64,000 bases of DNA. Source: Saccharibacillus sacchari DSM 19268 (GTDB lineage: Bacteria; Bacillota; Bacilli; Paenibacillales; Paenibacillaceae). Position numbers and translations under genes: made by a program. Each line of letters begins with the position of its first letter. Within the stretch, counting starts at the first letter, position 1. Of this stretch, positions 33,336 to 42,535 are shown in pieces. The notes beneath the pieces were generated by a model, which was not told the DNA's origin, made no database searches, and saw only the letters and a program-made list of their open reading frames with translations. The stretch covers positions 4,512,524 to 4,576,523 of the forward strand of contig NZ_KK073875.1 in assembly GCF_000585395.1 (NCBI RefSeq). Direction: 5' to 3'.

Positions 33336-34340
33336 TCAATCGACCGGAACGTGGCTGGAAGCACGGACGATCAGCTCGCCGGTCAGCGTCTGACTCTGCC
33401 CTTCTTCTTTGCCCTGAATCATGCGCACCAGATGATCGACGGTCAAAATCGCCTGGCGGGCGATCGGATTACGGACGGTCGTCAGCGGCGGCGAGAAATA
33501 CTGCGCAATGTCGATGTCGTCGAAACCGACCACGCTGACATCTCCCGGAACCTCGTAACCGTGCGCTTTCAGCGCTTGAACGCAGCCCATCGCGCTCAGA
33601 TCGTTGCCCGCCAAGAATGCGGTCGGCAACTTGCTCGCGTGCATTCGGATAAAAGCCTTGATCGCGTTGAACGTGCTGTCTTCTTCGAAGTATCCCTGGA
33701 TCACGTAATCGCCGTCGAACGGCAAACCGTACTCCTTCAGCGCGGCCAGATAGCCGTCTCTGCGCCGCACGCTGTCGAACATGGTGTCCACGCCGGAGAT
33801 GTACGCGATCCGTTTGTGTCCCAGTCCGATCAGATACTTGGCCGCTTCGTACCCCGCCGCGTACGAGTCGAACGTGACGCTGCCCATCGTGTCGTTGCTG
33901 AATGCCCGATCCAGAAACACCGCTTTGATCTTGTCTTTTTGCATAATCTCGATGTCGTGTTCGTCGATCTTCAACTCTTCGTAGATGATCACCCCGTCGA
34001 CGCGCCGACCGAGGATATTGCTCATGATGACTTGCTTGTCCTTGGTTACGAAAACGTTCAGCCCGTAGCCGTGCCGTTCGCACTGCCTCGACATCGTCTC
34101 GATCAGCTTGTAGAAATAAGGACCCGATACGCTTGTCGTGAAAAAACCTAGCATCATCGTCTTGCCTGATTTCAGCATCTTGCCGTTGAGGTTCGGCACG
34201 TAATTAAGCCGCTCCGCAACCTCCAGAACATGCAGCTTCGTCGCCGGATTGAGGACGTCCACGTCGTTGAGCGCGTTCGACACCGTGGAAATCGACACTC
34301 CGGCTTCTCTTGCGACATCCCGAATCGTAATTTTAGCCAT
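33336..34340 (-). CDS. LacI-family transcriptional regulator
   Basis: A 334-residue repressor. The HTH is ITIRDVAREAGVSISTVSNA (residues 3-22) with hinge helix and a ligand-binding periplasmic-like domain. AAGGAA precedes the ATG. Three matching palindromes (34357, 33198, 31161) lie before itself, before the operon and inside the binding-protein gene; their A/T-rich arms around a central CG are the LacI-family form. It probably represses itself and the importer/GH30 operon until the imported sugar binds. The operator set is seen; the effector is unknown. Confidence 0.93.
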   Translation of the reverse strand: MAKITIRDVAREAGVSISTVSNALNDVDVLNPATKLHVLEVAERLNYVPNLNGKMLKSGKTMMLGFFTTSVSGPYFYKLIETMSRQCERHGYGLNVFVTKDKQVIMSNILGRRVDGVIIYEELKIDEHDIEIMQKDKIKAVFLDRAFSNDTMGSVTFDSYAAGYEAAKYLIGLGHKRIAYISGVDTMFDSVRRRDGYLAALKEYGLPFDGDYVIQGYFEEDSTFNAIKAFIRMHASKLPTAFLAGNDLSAMGCVQALKAHGYEVPGDVSVVGFDDIDIAQYFSPPLTTVRNPIARQAILTVDHLVRMIQGKEEGQSQTLTGELIVRASSHVPVD

Positions 34341-34356
34341 AATTTCGTTCCTTTTT

Positions 34357-34372
34357 ATAAAAACGTTTTTAT
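34357..34372. promoter_or_regulatory. LacI-type operator (perfect palindrome) before the regulator gene
   Basis: ATAAAAACGTTTTTAT is a perfect 16-bp palindrome, 17 bp upstream of the regulator's start codon, so likely an autoregulatory site. Confidence 0.82.
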
Positions 34373-34472
34373 GAAATTAAAAATAGCACAGGATAGATCG
34401 AGTGGCAAGACAAAATTGCGAAATGAGAAAAAACCGCTCCGCCGGATCGCGAAACGGTCTTCGTTCATACTA

Positions 34473-34575
34473 GTAGCTTGACCGCGCAAGAGATTAGGTT
34501 ACGCCCCCGAAAACCCGCTTGAACCGTGAGTGTTTCCGATGGACGCAAACCTTAAATTTAATGCGGTCAAGCTAC
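34473..34575 (+). repeat. Dispersed element family B, copy 1 (103 bp, MITE-like)
   Basis: Bounded by a perfect 13-bp inverted repeat, GTAGCTTGACCGC (34473-34485) and GCGGTCAAGCTAC (34563-34575). The interior (TTAGGTTACG, CGCTTGAA, GTGTTTCCGA, GGACGCAAAC) is closely matched in reverse orientation at 49830-49936. No coding capacity and no clear target duplication. Confidence 0.75.
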
Positions 34576-34682
34576 TGTCGTGATGGCAAATTTTCAGGGC
34601 TCCATTATTCCTTTGGCGACGCGAACGATAAAGACGATACTCGGGCAAACGCCGAGGCTTACGTTCCCTATCCGCAAGGTCT

Positions 34683-35867
34683 TCAAGCCTTGAACAACGC
34701 CTCTCCCACCAGCTTTGCCGCCTGATCCGTACCCAGCTCGCCAAGGCCGAACATCTGCTTCAACTGCCCGACAAAGCTGACTCCGCGGTTGGACAATACG
34801 ACAAAGCCGGATTGCAAGTCCCGGTTAAACGCCGCGTAGCTGGTGAATCCGTACGTGCCTCCGTTATGCCAATGGGTCACGGTTCCGTCTTGGCGCATGG
34901 AACGCATCCAGGCGTAGCCGATTCCCACGCCTTTGGATAACGCGACGGAGGCTTGTTCATGCTGGCAATCGAGCAGTGCCGGTTCCAGTTCTGCCGCATT
35001 CGGATGCTGTCCGAGCTGCGCTTCCAGATAAGTCAGCATATCCGGTAGCGTGGAATGTACAGCTCCGGCTCCCGCCATGGCAGAGGTAAAGTCCCAATGC
35101 GGCATTGGGCGACCGCCTGGGGCATGACCTGTGAGCAGCGTTGCACGGGAAGATGCAGCTAAAGAAGTTTGATGATCGCCATGCTGAATTTTGGCGTTCG
35201 GCGACTGTATCACCGCTCCGCCGCCAGCCACCGCCTCAATAGGTTCTTCCATAGCCGCAGCTTCATTTTTCCCCACGGGATTTTCATTAAGAATCGCCAT
35301 TACGCTGTCATTCATACCCAAGACGTCAAAAAAGTCCTGCTGAAAAGCTTGAGATGCAGGTACACCGGAAGCATGGCTTAATGCCCATCCCAGCAGACCG
35401 TAACCGTAATTGGAATACTCATGCTTGCTTTGCGCACGCAGTTTCTCCTCGCGCACCGCCGCAAGCAGATGTTCTTCCGTATACGCCGCATAAGGGTTAG
35501 TCTTGTCCTGTTTCATCGAAAGCATGACATGATTCTTCGCCAGCCGCGTCAAGCCGGATGTATGGGTAGCCAATTGTCGCAGCGTGACCGTTCGCGCAAA
35601 CTCGCTGTCCGCAAGTTCGGGAACCAGCTTTGCCAGCGGATCGTAGGCTTGCCATAATCCGTCCTGTTCTCCTTTTGCCAGACGCAGTGCGGTCATCGTT
35701 TTGGTAATGGAGCCGATCTCGTATTGGTCTTGCGTTGACTTCTGGTTGGGTGTCCAATAAAATTTCTCTCCGCGCACGATCCAACCGACTGCCGGCGCAT
35801 GCTCGGGCAACGACGCCCAGCGGGTGATTTTCTTGTTGTTGGTTAACATATGCTTCACGGCATCCAC
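34683..35867 (-). CDS. Beta-lactamase-family serine hydrolase (class C/PBP-like)
   Basis: About 394 residues of the serine beta-lactamase/DD-peptidase fold used by many esterases and carboxypeptidases. Catalytic S-x-x-K is in EIGSITKTM (about residue 53), the second-motif Tyr in YSNYGYGLLG, and the third-motif HxG in HNGGTYGF. No signal peptide, so an intracellular esterase/amidase-like role is likelier than antibiotic resistance. The start is taken as GTG 35867, 8 nt after GGAGGG; the longer frame (35891) begins before the ribosome binding site. The gene stands alone, with repeat family B just downstream. Confidence 0.85.
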   Translation of the reverse strand: MDAVKHMLTNNKKITRWASLPEHAPAVGWIVRGEKFYWTPNQKSTQDQYEIGSITKTMTALRLAKGEQDGLWQAYDPLAKLVPELADSEFARTVTLRQLATHTSGLTRLAKNHVMLSMKQDKTNPYAAYTEEHLLAAVREEKLRAQSKHEYSNYGYGLLGWALSHASGVPASQAFQQDFFDVLGMNDSVMAILNENPVGKNEAAAMEEPIEAVAGGGAVIQSPNAKIQHGDHQTSLAASSRATLLTGHAPGGRPMPHWDFTSAMAGAGAVHSTLPDMLTYLEAQLGQHPNAAELEPALLDCQHEQASVALSKGVGIGYAWMRSMRQDGTVTHWHNGGTYGFTSYAAFNRDLQSGFVVLSNRGVSFVGQLKQMFGLGELGTDQAAKLVGEALFKA

Positions 35868-35971
35868 CAAGAAAGCCCTCCTTCTATTCAAATGATCTTA
35901 CATGCAGAGCGGAAATTCGGATCTAAATAAGCATAGAGATTCGGGCAACCTATTTGCTAGGCAATCCAGAG

Positions 35972-36199
35972 CTAGTCCGATATCTCTTTATCTTTACGTT
36001 TTTGAGCAGCGGTTCCAAAAATCACGCCTAATGCAACGCCGAGCGGCATCCCAATCGCCAAATTTTCAATTAAGATACTGAGTACCATACCGAACGCTGT
36101 ACCGATCAAAATACCAATACCTAGGGCCTTTTTTCCAACTGCTGTTGATTCTTTATGCGACTTATCCATCCCTTGTCGTTCATTGTGGTTAGGGTTCAT
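35972..36199 (-). CDS. Small glycine-rich membrane protein, 75 aa
   Basis: Start ATG 36199 shares its A with the stop of the ATP-grasp gene (TAATG), with AGAGGG 7 nt upstream. After a polar N-terminus there are two Gly/Ala/Leu-rich hydrophobic stretches (KALGIGILIGTAFGMVLSIL, LAIGMPLGVALGVIFGTAAQ) and a charged tail. Clear paralogue of the 59-residue protein at 12735. Function unknown; coupling suggests co-expression with the ATP-grasp enzyme. Confidence 0.75.
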   Translation of the reverse strand: MNPNHNERQGMDKSHKESTAVGKKALGIGILIGTAFGMVLSILIENLAIGMPLGVALGVIFGTAAQKRKDKEISD

Positions 36200-37131
36200 T
36201 AGATATCCCTCTTCTCCAACGACTTTTTCAACTGTACATAAAAATGTTCCGGGTTTGTATGATCCGGCAATCCGGCCACTTGACCGTCTCCCAGCTCCAA
36301 CACGATCCACGGACCGTTATTGGTTTTCGCAAAATCGATCGTGAAGAAGCGGCTCTCAATCGATCGGATGACCGCTTGAAATTCACCTAACACGGCGTTA
36401 AAAGCTGCATCCTCGCCTGCTTCCCAGTAAGTGGATACAAAGATCGGGTTGCCGTCTAGCACGAAAACTCGGATCTCCCGGGATAACGGCATGCCGCTGA
36501 GAGGATGGCGAGACAACACTTCAAGTTCTGCAAAAGCGCGGAGCACCAGTCCTTCGTTCAGCTGACTGCCTTGCAGCTCCAGAAAGCGTCGCACCGTCTG
36601 TCGGACATTCCCTTCATCAGACGCATCTGGGATATAACAGGCCTCGTCCCACTCATGCTTGCGTGATTTGACGTAGTCCTTAACGATAATTGGATGATTG
36701 TCGAAAACACGAACGGCTTCCGTCGCAAGCTCCTCTGCCGCGTCGATGGATACCGGATTCGGCAGCGGGAACCAGATCGACTTCGGCGTCACGTCTGCGA
36801 TCTTGGCATAGGATTCCGGCAAATAGTGGACATGGCGATATTGCTCAGGTGTATGGATCAGGCGCAGATTCCGTGTCAGCAAGGCTGCGTATAGGCTCTC
36901 GTATTCGTTAGGTCGCAGCATCCATCCTCGGTATAGTGCAGGTTGAGGTTCGGGGTGCCGGGCGACTCGTTTGAGTGATTTTTGCGGGTTGTTACTCACT
37001 AAGAGTTCTTCCAGGTCAATGAGTCCGACAGCGAACCCTACCTTTTCGGCGGTATGATACTCGTCGATGTAGCTATCGTCCGCTTCCCGCGGATTCATTG
37101 GAGAAGATGCGAATAGGACAGTACAGGTCAT
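36199..37131 (-). CDS. ATP-grasp domain protein (R2K-type, formerly DUF4343)
   Basis: A 310-residue protein of the ATP-grasp superfamily R2K clade by pattern: lysine in IIVKDYVKSRKHEWDEACYI, then FLELQGSQLNEGLVLRAFAE, REIRVFVLDGNPIFVSTYWE, and the acidic end FFTIDFAKTNNGPWIVLELG. Enzymes of this fold join a carboxylate to an amine or thiol using ATP; the substrate is unknown. Start ATG 37131 follows AAAGGAG; the longer frame has no ribosome binding site. Followed directly by the small membrane protein. Confidence 0.8.
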   Translation of the reverse strand: MTCTVLFASSPMNPREADDSYIDEYHTAEKVGFAVGLIDLEELLVSNNPQKSLKRVARHPEPQPALYRGWMLRPNEYESLYAALLTRNLRLIHTPEQYRHVHYLPESYAKIADVTPKSIWFPLPNPVSIDAAEELATEAVRVFDNHPIIVKDYVKSRKHEWDEACYIPDASDEGNVRQTVRRFLELQGSQLNEGLVLRAFAELEVLSRHPLSGMPLSREIRVFVLDGNPIFVSTYWEAGEDAAFNAVLGEFQAVIRSIESRFFTIDFAKTNNGPWIVLELGDGQVAGLPDHTNPEHFYVQLKKSLEKRDI

Positions 37132-37266
37132 ATCAGTTACTCCTTTCGAATATTGACTACCGGACACTCCCCGTCCGTCTTCTGTTGTTAATGGTAAAGT
37201 AACGCGGGGCGGTTTGCAATTTTGCATGGGGTTGGTCGGGAGTTAGGGTTAGGGTAGTTGGAAAGG

Positions 37267-37438
37267 AAAAAGTGCGAATGGGAAGCTCAGATGAAATTCC
37301 TGAGAGGTTCGCACCCTGCGCCGTGTAAGGGATTGAAGGATTTGAGTGGTGTTTTGGGGTAGTTTTAGGTAGGCTGAATTTGAGGTTCGCACTTTTGGGG
37401 TTGGGGGGCTTGTGGGAGTTAGGGTTGGAGTGGGTGCA
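37267..37438 (+). promoter_or_regulatory. CRISPR leader, array 2
   Basis: 172 bp similar along its length to the leaders of arrays 1 and 3. AAAAAGTGCGAA (37267-37278) and TTCGCACTTTT (37386-37396) are the outer inverted repeat, with GAGAGGTTCGCACC in the middle. More diverged than the other two leaders. Confidence 0.8.
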
Positions 37439-37599
37439 GTCACATTCCGTGGGGGGCGTGGATTGAACCGTTGGCGAAATGTTGCTGGGCACATCGCTCT
37501 GGGTCGCACTCTGTGGGGTGCGTGGGTTGAAACGTGATATTGCGTCCGGCGAGTTCCTGCACGGTGGGTCGCACTCTGTGTGGGAGCGTGGATTGAAAT
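37439..37599 (+). CRISPR. CRISPR array 2, decayed (3 repeats, 2 spacers)
   Basis: Repeats at 37439-37469, 37503-37533 and 37568-37599 all differ from one another (for example GTCACATTCCGTGGGGGGCG, GTCGCACTCTGTGGGGTGCG, GTCGCACTCTGTGTGGGAGC), two are 31 rather than 32 bp, and two depart from the GGATTGAAAC end. Spacers are 33 and 34 bp. The repeats derive from the array 1 type. The stem is broken in repeat 1, so crRNA processing is doubtful. A remnant array. Confidence 0.85.
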
Positions 37600-37656
37600 T
37601 GATAGACACGTAGCTTCATGTAAGCTTTATTCTGTCCTTCCAAAAGCCAAAAAAAC

Positions 37657-37694
37657 CAAGAGGAGCTTTCTAAAAAATCAGAAAGCTCCTCTTG
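37657..37694 (-). terminator. Terminator after the DUF5704 gene
   Basis: CAAGAGGAGCTTTCT (37657-37671) and AGAAAGCTCCTCTTG (37680-37694) form a perfect stem; on the minus strand it is followed by TTTTTTT. Confidence 0.85.
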
Positions 37695-37723
37695 TATTTC
37701 TACTTTTCAGCTATACTCCGATC

Positions 37724-40700
37724 CTAGTGCGGCACTTCTGCTTGGAAATCGTCTTTATACGACTTATCTGCGTTATAGAACACAATATCCCCATCCATTA
37801 AGGAAAACGTATTGTTCCACGAGTCCTTTACCGTACGCTTGAACCCCTCTAACGTCCATTGGTTCATCAAGGGCGCGTTGATGTACTGCAAATGCGGCGC
37901 GCCTAGATTCCCTTCTCGAATACTCTCGATGTTGAAGTTCAACACAATATACCCATCACGCAGAAAGATGGGATCTCGCCGAGTCAAACCGCCATGCGTA
38001 CGGCCATACTCCGCCAGATTCGTTCCTTTTTCCACCACATACGGATCTCCCGGCAGACTATATTGACCATACCATTTCTGCATGGCCGCATTCGCTCTCG
38101 CATGATCCACCGAACTCGGTAAATTGTTTTTCGGCCCGATCAAGGTCCGAATCTGCTCCGGCAACAGTATCAAATCAAATCCACCTACGGGCGTCTTCTC
38201 TTTCGTAAACCGCCGAATGTAATCCGAAATGAACATTTCTCGACTTACACTGTTCATTTCCGCAAACGTATAGTAATGATCATATTTATACCGCGCCGTA
38301 TCCCTCAGCTCTTCATCCGGTACATTTCGCAAACGATCGTTCAAAATGACATATCGCTCCTGCGTATCCTCGGGTGACCCGACTTTAATAAAGGTCCGAT
38401 GGTCGTCATTGTAATACAAATCTACTGGCGTCTTCACTTTGCCGTCTTTGCTCGCAAACGTAAAACTCGGCGTAATCCGAATACCATCCATCTTGCCGAA
38501 CATATTCCCTTTCGTCTTTAGGTCGAATTTAATGTGATACCCCGTTTTCACGGAGACATTCTTGGTTCCTTCCACTGGATTACTTCCCGGTAGAATCGGT
38601 AGGGTAAACGGCGAGACATTCCCGCGCGCTGCCCCGTCGATTCCAAACAATCCAGTCCAGTAGGTGTTGCCTGTATGCGTAGCACTCCCTTCCATCGTTC
38701 GGAATACCATCTCCCAATTGTAATCCGCAACATCGGTGATATGGAAATCATAAAGCCGACCGATCACTTCAACATCTACGCGATCCGTTGCCACATGTGC
38801 AAATAAGTCCAAATTGGCTTCACTTTTATAAGGAAGACCTTCCGGTGCATTTTCAGCAATATTCCGAAACTGTACGGTATAATCGCCTTCGTCGATCCAA
38901 ACAGGCAGAAAAAATGTCGTGTCCAGTTGTCCCACCGGAATATCGATCCATGTCCCTTTTTCATAATAGATGGATTTGTCTGCCGTATACACGCCGAACG
39001 GAAAACTCACTTGTTTGGTTCGGAAATACTTGGCGTAATCCCGATTGCCGTATCCCGGAATATTGAGATGCTGTCCGTTCGTGGGAATGCGCAACGTAAA
39101 CGGACGATCCAAGATAAACGCCGCACGAGAATAATTCGGTGTCGTCTTCTGATTATGTGCCTGATCATCGGTGACTGACGAGTAATTGACAACAGGTGTA
39201 TGCACGGTAACGGTATTCACATTTTGTAAATCAAAAGTTCGATCTGCGCCTCCGCCTACATTCCCCGCCAACAACGCATAGTCAATTTTACCGCTGCCTG
39301 GAGTATTCGCACGATTTTCCAATCGATTTGAGATCGTATATCCGTGCCCATATAAAACATCTCTGTCGATCATCGTAGGTTGAGGCAATCTTCCTGGCAT
39401 CGGTGCATTTTTTTTAGTCCACTCTTCACTCATAATTGTGCTTTCATTAAAAATAACCTTATCGTTCTTCGCCTGATTTTCTCCTACAGCTCCATCTGCC
39501 GCATCTGAGAATTCTGTTGCATGTTCTGGAATACTTGGAGGTGTAGTCGTAGGTTCTTCGGCCGTGACATCCTGTGCGCCCAAATCCACCGGTCTACAAG
39601 ACGCTTCTTTCACATGGTCCGTGACTTCATGACTATTCGCAGTACTCAACACAGGAGAGGTGTAGCCGTTGGGATCAAGTTCAACTTTTCCATTCGGAAG
39701 AGCATAATTGCTGAACTCTGCCCCAGCAATTTTGTAAACTTCAAGATTATTAATCTGCCAATAAGAAAAATCGCGTGTGATCGTGATGTTCTCATTTACC
39801 ACTTTGCGATCTGACATCTCCACTCCCGGTATTTCAGGCGTCGTTTCTGTAGCAGGTGTGGAAGGCGTCGTCCAAAACAGTTTATATTCTTTGCGTACAG
39901 GAACGGTGAATGTAACTTGACCTTTCATATTCCCAAAATTGTAACGATGCAAATGAGATAAACCAAACGCATTCACGTAGAGGTCTTCAGAAGTCGGAAT
40001 TCCTTGCAAAACATCAAAAGCCTCAGCATCCCGCAAGTCTGCACGAATAACCCCTGTCGCTTGCGGATCGAGTACCTCGTCGCTTTGCGCTCCGAATGGA
40101 CTTGGCTGGCCGATCACGAAGCTGCATTCGCCTATAGTAGAGCCACCTGATCCCTCGTAATAAAAGTTAATATAGTGTGTCGGATAAGTACCGTCGTAAC
40201 GAATGGAAGGATCACCGGATTGGATATCGTCGCCAGAAGGAACGCCTACTTTGCTCTCCTTGTAGCCGACATAACGATATTGTTCGTTGCCAGAGGTATG
40301 TAAGATGGTGTTATTCCCGCGTTGCAAACTTTTCGCTTGATCTTCAAAGCCTGCGACATTGCGAAGAGATTGCCCGGTTGTTGTGTAATGACGTATTTCT
40401 GCGCCCGCTTTGGGTTCGTAATACATGATGAGCGTCGCCTTATCGTAAGATCCGTCATAGCGTATGGATTCTGGATTTCTTTCGATTATAGCTCCGCTCG
40501 GTGGATCGTCAGTCTTGCTGAGTTTATACCCGGCGTATTTCCAAGCGGACGAGACGGGAGGGGTCTTGCTATATGTTCGACCGGATTGCAGACTTTCTGA
40601 TGTCGACCTGAATGTTCCAGTGGAGTCGAGAGTGGCTAAGCTTCGTCCATCGGTAGTGAAGTAGCCGGTGTCGAGTTGGCCGTCGAGGGTGAATTCGAAG

Positions 40701-41302
40701 ATAAGAGGAAAATAATAGCGGCGCGCTTCAATATTACTATCATAGTATTGGGTCATTTCTTCTTCATGAATGATGTCATAAGGAACTCTTGCTGTAAGTT
40801 TGCCAGTAATCCCAGCATTGAAAGTAACTGTATCACTACCAATACCTCTTTTATTTTCAACGCTTCTTACAGAAGTCACTGTCCCTACTCTCAGTGCATA
40901 ATCTGAATACGGATCGCCTTGACGAGATTCGTTAAAGTATTCAATATGTTTATCTTCAGAAGCACTGAATTGATGGACTTCAACATCCCGAACAGTCCTT
41001 CCCGGAAACGAAAAGCTATAATCCGAATTTAATAAATTAGGCCCTATAACTTGATCAGGCGCTGCATCTCCGGCTGTTCGAATATACCACTGTCCTCTTG
41101 AGTTTTTCCAAATATCCGCATACATAAAAGCTACTACATACCTTTTTGTAGGGGCACTATCCGGGTCTTTATAAGGGGTTATATGTGAATTGCTATTACT
41201 CGCTGCGGCCTCTATGTGAATAAAGGAACCAAATAATGAATTGAAAAATAGGACTGCGGTTAGCAGCCCTATACTAAGAATCCTTTTTTTGATTTTCTCC
41301 AA
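37724..41302 (-). CDS. Large secreted DUF5704-type protein
   Basis: A 1192-residue exported protein. Signal peptide to about residue 33 (LSIGLLTAVLFFNSLFGSFI, then EAAA). About residues 215-290 and 310-385 contain two repeats of MucBP-like type, each ending IRYDGSYDK/IRYDGTYPT plus a YYE stretch. The central and C-terminal parts (Pro/Thr linker around 600, then beta-rich domains with SRAAFILDRPFTLRIPTNGQ) fit DUF5704 proteins of Paenibacillus. It follows a stalk-domain protein on the same strand with a 26-nt gap, so the two are probably co-transcribed. The region is AT-richer than its neighbours. Likely surface-associated; no anchor motif seen. Confidence 0.75.
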   Translation of the reverse strand: MEKIKKRILSIGLLTAVLFFNSLFGSFIHIEAAASNSNSHITPYKDPDSAPTKRYVVAFMYADIWKNSRGQWYIRTAGDAAPDQVIGPNLLNSDYSFSFPGRTVRDVEVHQFSASEDKHIEYFNESRQGDPYSDYALRVGTVTSVRSVENKRGIGSDTVTFNAGITGKLTARVPYDIIHEEEMTQYYDSNIEARRYYFPLIFEFTLDGQLDTGYFTTDGRSLATLDSTGTFRSTSESLQSGRTYSKTPPVSSAWKYAGYKLSKTDDPPSGAIIERNPESIRYDGSYDKATLIMYYEPKAGAEIRHYTTTGQSLRNVAGFEDQAKSLQRGNNTILHTSGNEQYRYVGYKESKVGVPSGDDIQSGDPSIRYDGTYPTHYINFYYEGSGGSTIGECSFVIGQPSPFGAQSDEVLDPQATGVIRADLRDAEAFDVLQGIPTSEDLYVNAFGLSHLHRYNFGNMKGQVTFTVPVRKEYKLFWTTPSTPATETTPEIPGVEMSDRKVVNENITITRDFSYWQINNLEVYKIAGAEFSNYALPNGKVELDPNGYTSPVLSTANSHEVTDHVKEASCRPVDLGAQDVTAEEPTTTPPSIPEHATEFSDAADGAVGENQAKNDKVIFNESTIMSEEWTKKNAPMPGRLPQPTMIDRDVLYGHGYTISNRLENRANTPGSGKIDYALLAGNVGGGADRTFDLQNVNTVTVHTPVVNYSSVTDDQAHNQKTTPNYSRAAFILDRPFTLRIPTNGQHLNIPGYGNRDYAKYFRTKQVSFPFGVYTADKSIYYEKGTWIDIPVGQLDTTFFLPVWIDEGDYTVQFRNIAENAPEGLPYKSEANLDLFAHVATDRVDVEVIGRLYDFHITDVADYNWEMVFRTMEGSATHTGNTYWTGLFGIDGAARGNVSPFTLPILPGSNPVEGTKNVSVKTGYHIKFDLKTKGNMFGKMDGIRITPSFTFASKDGKVKTPVDLYYNDDHRTFIKVGSPEDTQERYVILNDRLRNVPDEELRDTARYKYDHYYTFAEMNSVSREMFISDYIRRFTKEKTPVGGFDLILLPEQIRTLIGPKNNLPSSVDHARANAAMQKWYGQYSLPGDPYVVEKGTNLAEYGRTHGGLTRRDPIFLRDGYIVLNFNIESIREGNLGAPHLQYINAPLMNQWTLEGFKRTVKDSWNNTFSLMDGDIVFYNADKSYKDDFQAEVPH

Positions 41303-41328
41303 GCCAATTCTCCTTTATATCGTGTCTT

Positions 41329-42282
41329 TTATTTGAATTTATTTTTCATTAATACTAAATCATTTCTTCCTAAAGAAAAGCTTAAGTAATCAATATTTCT
41401 GATTTTCATGTCATCGTAATTATCCAAGCCCAGTGAAATCCGATCTGCACGATCTACTATTGCAATATAAGAAATTCTTAGCGATTTATTACTATCGGAT
41501 TTATCTCTCAATCCCACAATTTCGCTTCTAATCTTCTCTGGTTGCCCCTGTTCATAAAGAAAATAACTCATTCCAATAATACTTTTACTATCAGAAATAG
41601 TACGAATATATTCTTCCCCTAATGTATTTTTGACGATATCCATGCGGTAAATCGTTTGATTTCCTACATTTAGAGGAAAATCCGATTCAGTAATTACTCT
41701 AGCTTGAGTTAGAGGTTTTCCATAGCCATTAAAATTGCTCAAGTTTAATTTTAGAAATGATTCATATGTATTAAGACTTTCCAATTCCGTCTCATCTTCA
41801 ATCTTAGGCACTTCCCTACTCCCAATCCAAACAAATTTTGAAGCACTATCCCAATTAACCGATTCTCCTAGCCCTTCACTAACAAAACGAAGCGGCACCA
41901 GCGTTCTTCCGTCTTGAGCAATAGAGCTAACATTCAACTTTAACGTCTTTCCATTTACGGTTGCTGTATTTGAACCAATGGTTAGTTTGACTACTTTTTT
42001 ATCTTTGACGATCGTTATGTTTTTTCCTTGTAAAGATAACTTGCCACCCAAAGACTGCGTAACAAAGCGTAACGGAATCATTGTCGTTTCGTTTTTTATA
42101 ACAGGTTGCACATCAGGGAAATTTACTCTGTGTGCATCAACCAGTACATGAATCGGTAATTTCGCTAATTCTGCTGCCGAAAAAGTTGTAGCGGCTTCAG
42201 TCTTTGCCAACGGCTGAATGGACAATACGATACCCGCTATAAGTGAAACCTTCCCCAATATACTCCAAACTTTTCCCCCCAT
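41329..42282 (-). CDS. Copper amine oxidase-like N-terminal (stalk) domain protein
   Basis: A 317-residue exported protein. Signal peptide ends near KTEAA. Two stalk-type repeats follow (TTMIPLRFVTQSLGGKLS and RTLVPLRFVSEGLGESVNWD), the beta-rich 'copper amine oxidase N-terminal' module common on Paenibacillus surface proteins; no oxidase domain is present. The remaining half is unique. Start ATG 42282 follows GGAGGGG; the frame opens at a TTG six codons earlier, upstream of that site. It lies directly upstream of the DUF5704 gene. Confidence 0.85.
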   Translation of the reverse strand: MGGKVWSILGKVSLIAGIVLSIQPLAKTEAATTFSAAELAKLPIHVLVDAHRVNFPDVQPVIKNETTMIPLRFVTQSLGGKLSLQGKNITIVKDKKVVKLTIGSNTATVNGKTLKLNVSSIAQDGRTLVPLRFVSEGLGESVNWDSASKFVWIGSREVPKIEDETELESLNTYESFLKLNLSNFNGYGKPLTQARVITESDFPLNVGNQTIYRMDIVKNTLGEEYIRTISDSKSIIGMSYFLYEQGQPEKIRSEIVGLRDKSDSNKSLRISYIAIVDRADRISLGLDNYDDMKIRNIDYLSFSLGRNDLVLMKNKFK

Positions 42283-42414
42283 TTTAAACCCCTCCGTCAA
42301 TCATGCTTATTTCGATACGATGTTCAGAATTCATTTCCAGTTATATAACTAATTTAACGCTAACTCGCTAAATCCTCTTTTTTCCGAAAAATCCATTCAG
42401 TTGTCAAAGAACAC

Positions 42415-42458
42415 GCAAAAAAGCGGACAAACCTTTCCCGTAGGAAAATTTGTCCGCG
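42415..42458 (-). terminator. Terminator after the NTF2-like gene
   Basis: GCGGACAAA and TTTGTCCGC pair around a partly pairing centre; on the minus strand TTTTTT follows. Same stem sequence as the hairpin at 12146. Confidence 0.82.
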
Positions 42459-42535
42459 TGCTTCGCGAATCGCATGAGTTATTTCTTTCAATTTAGTATA
42501 GGATTACTCGAAAAGCAAGCAAGTTCGAAAAATAT

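Noticed and set aside
34683..35867. Antibiotic-resistance beta-lactamase
   Set aside because: The catalytic motifs are shared with many esterases and peptidases, there is no signal peptide, and nothing nearby suggests resistance.
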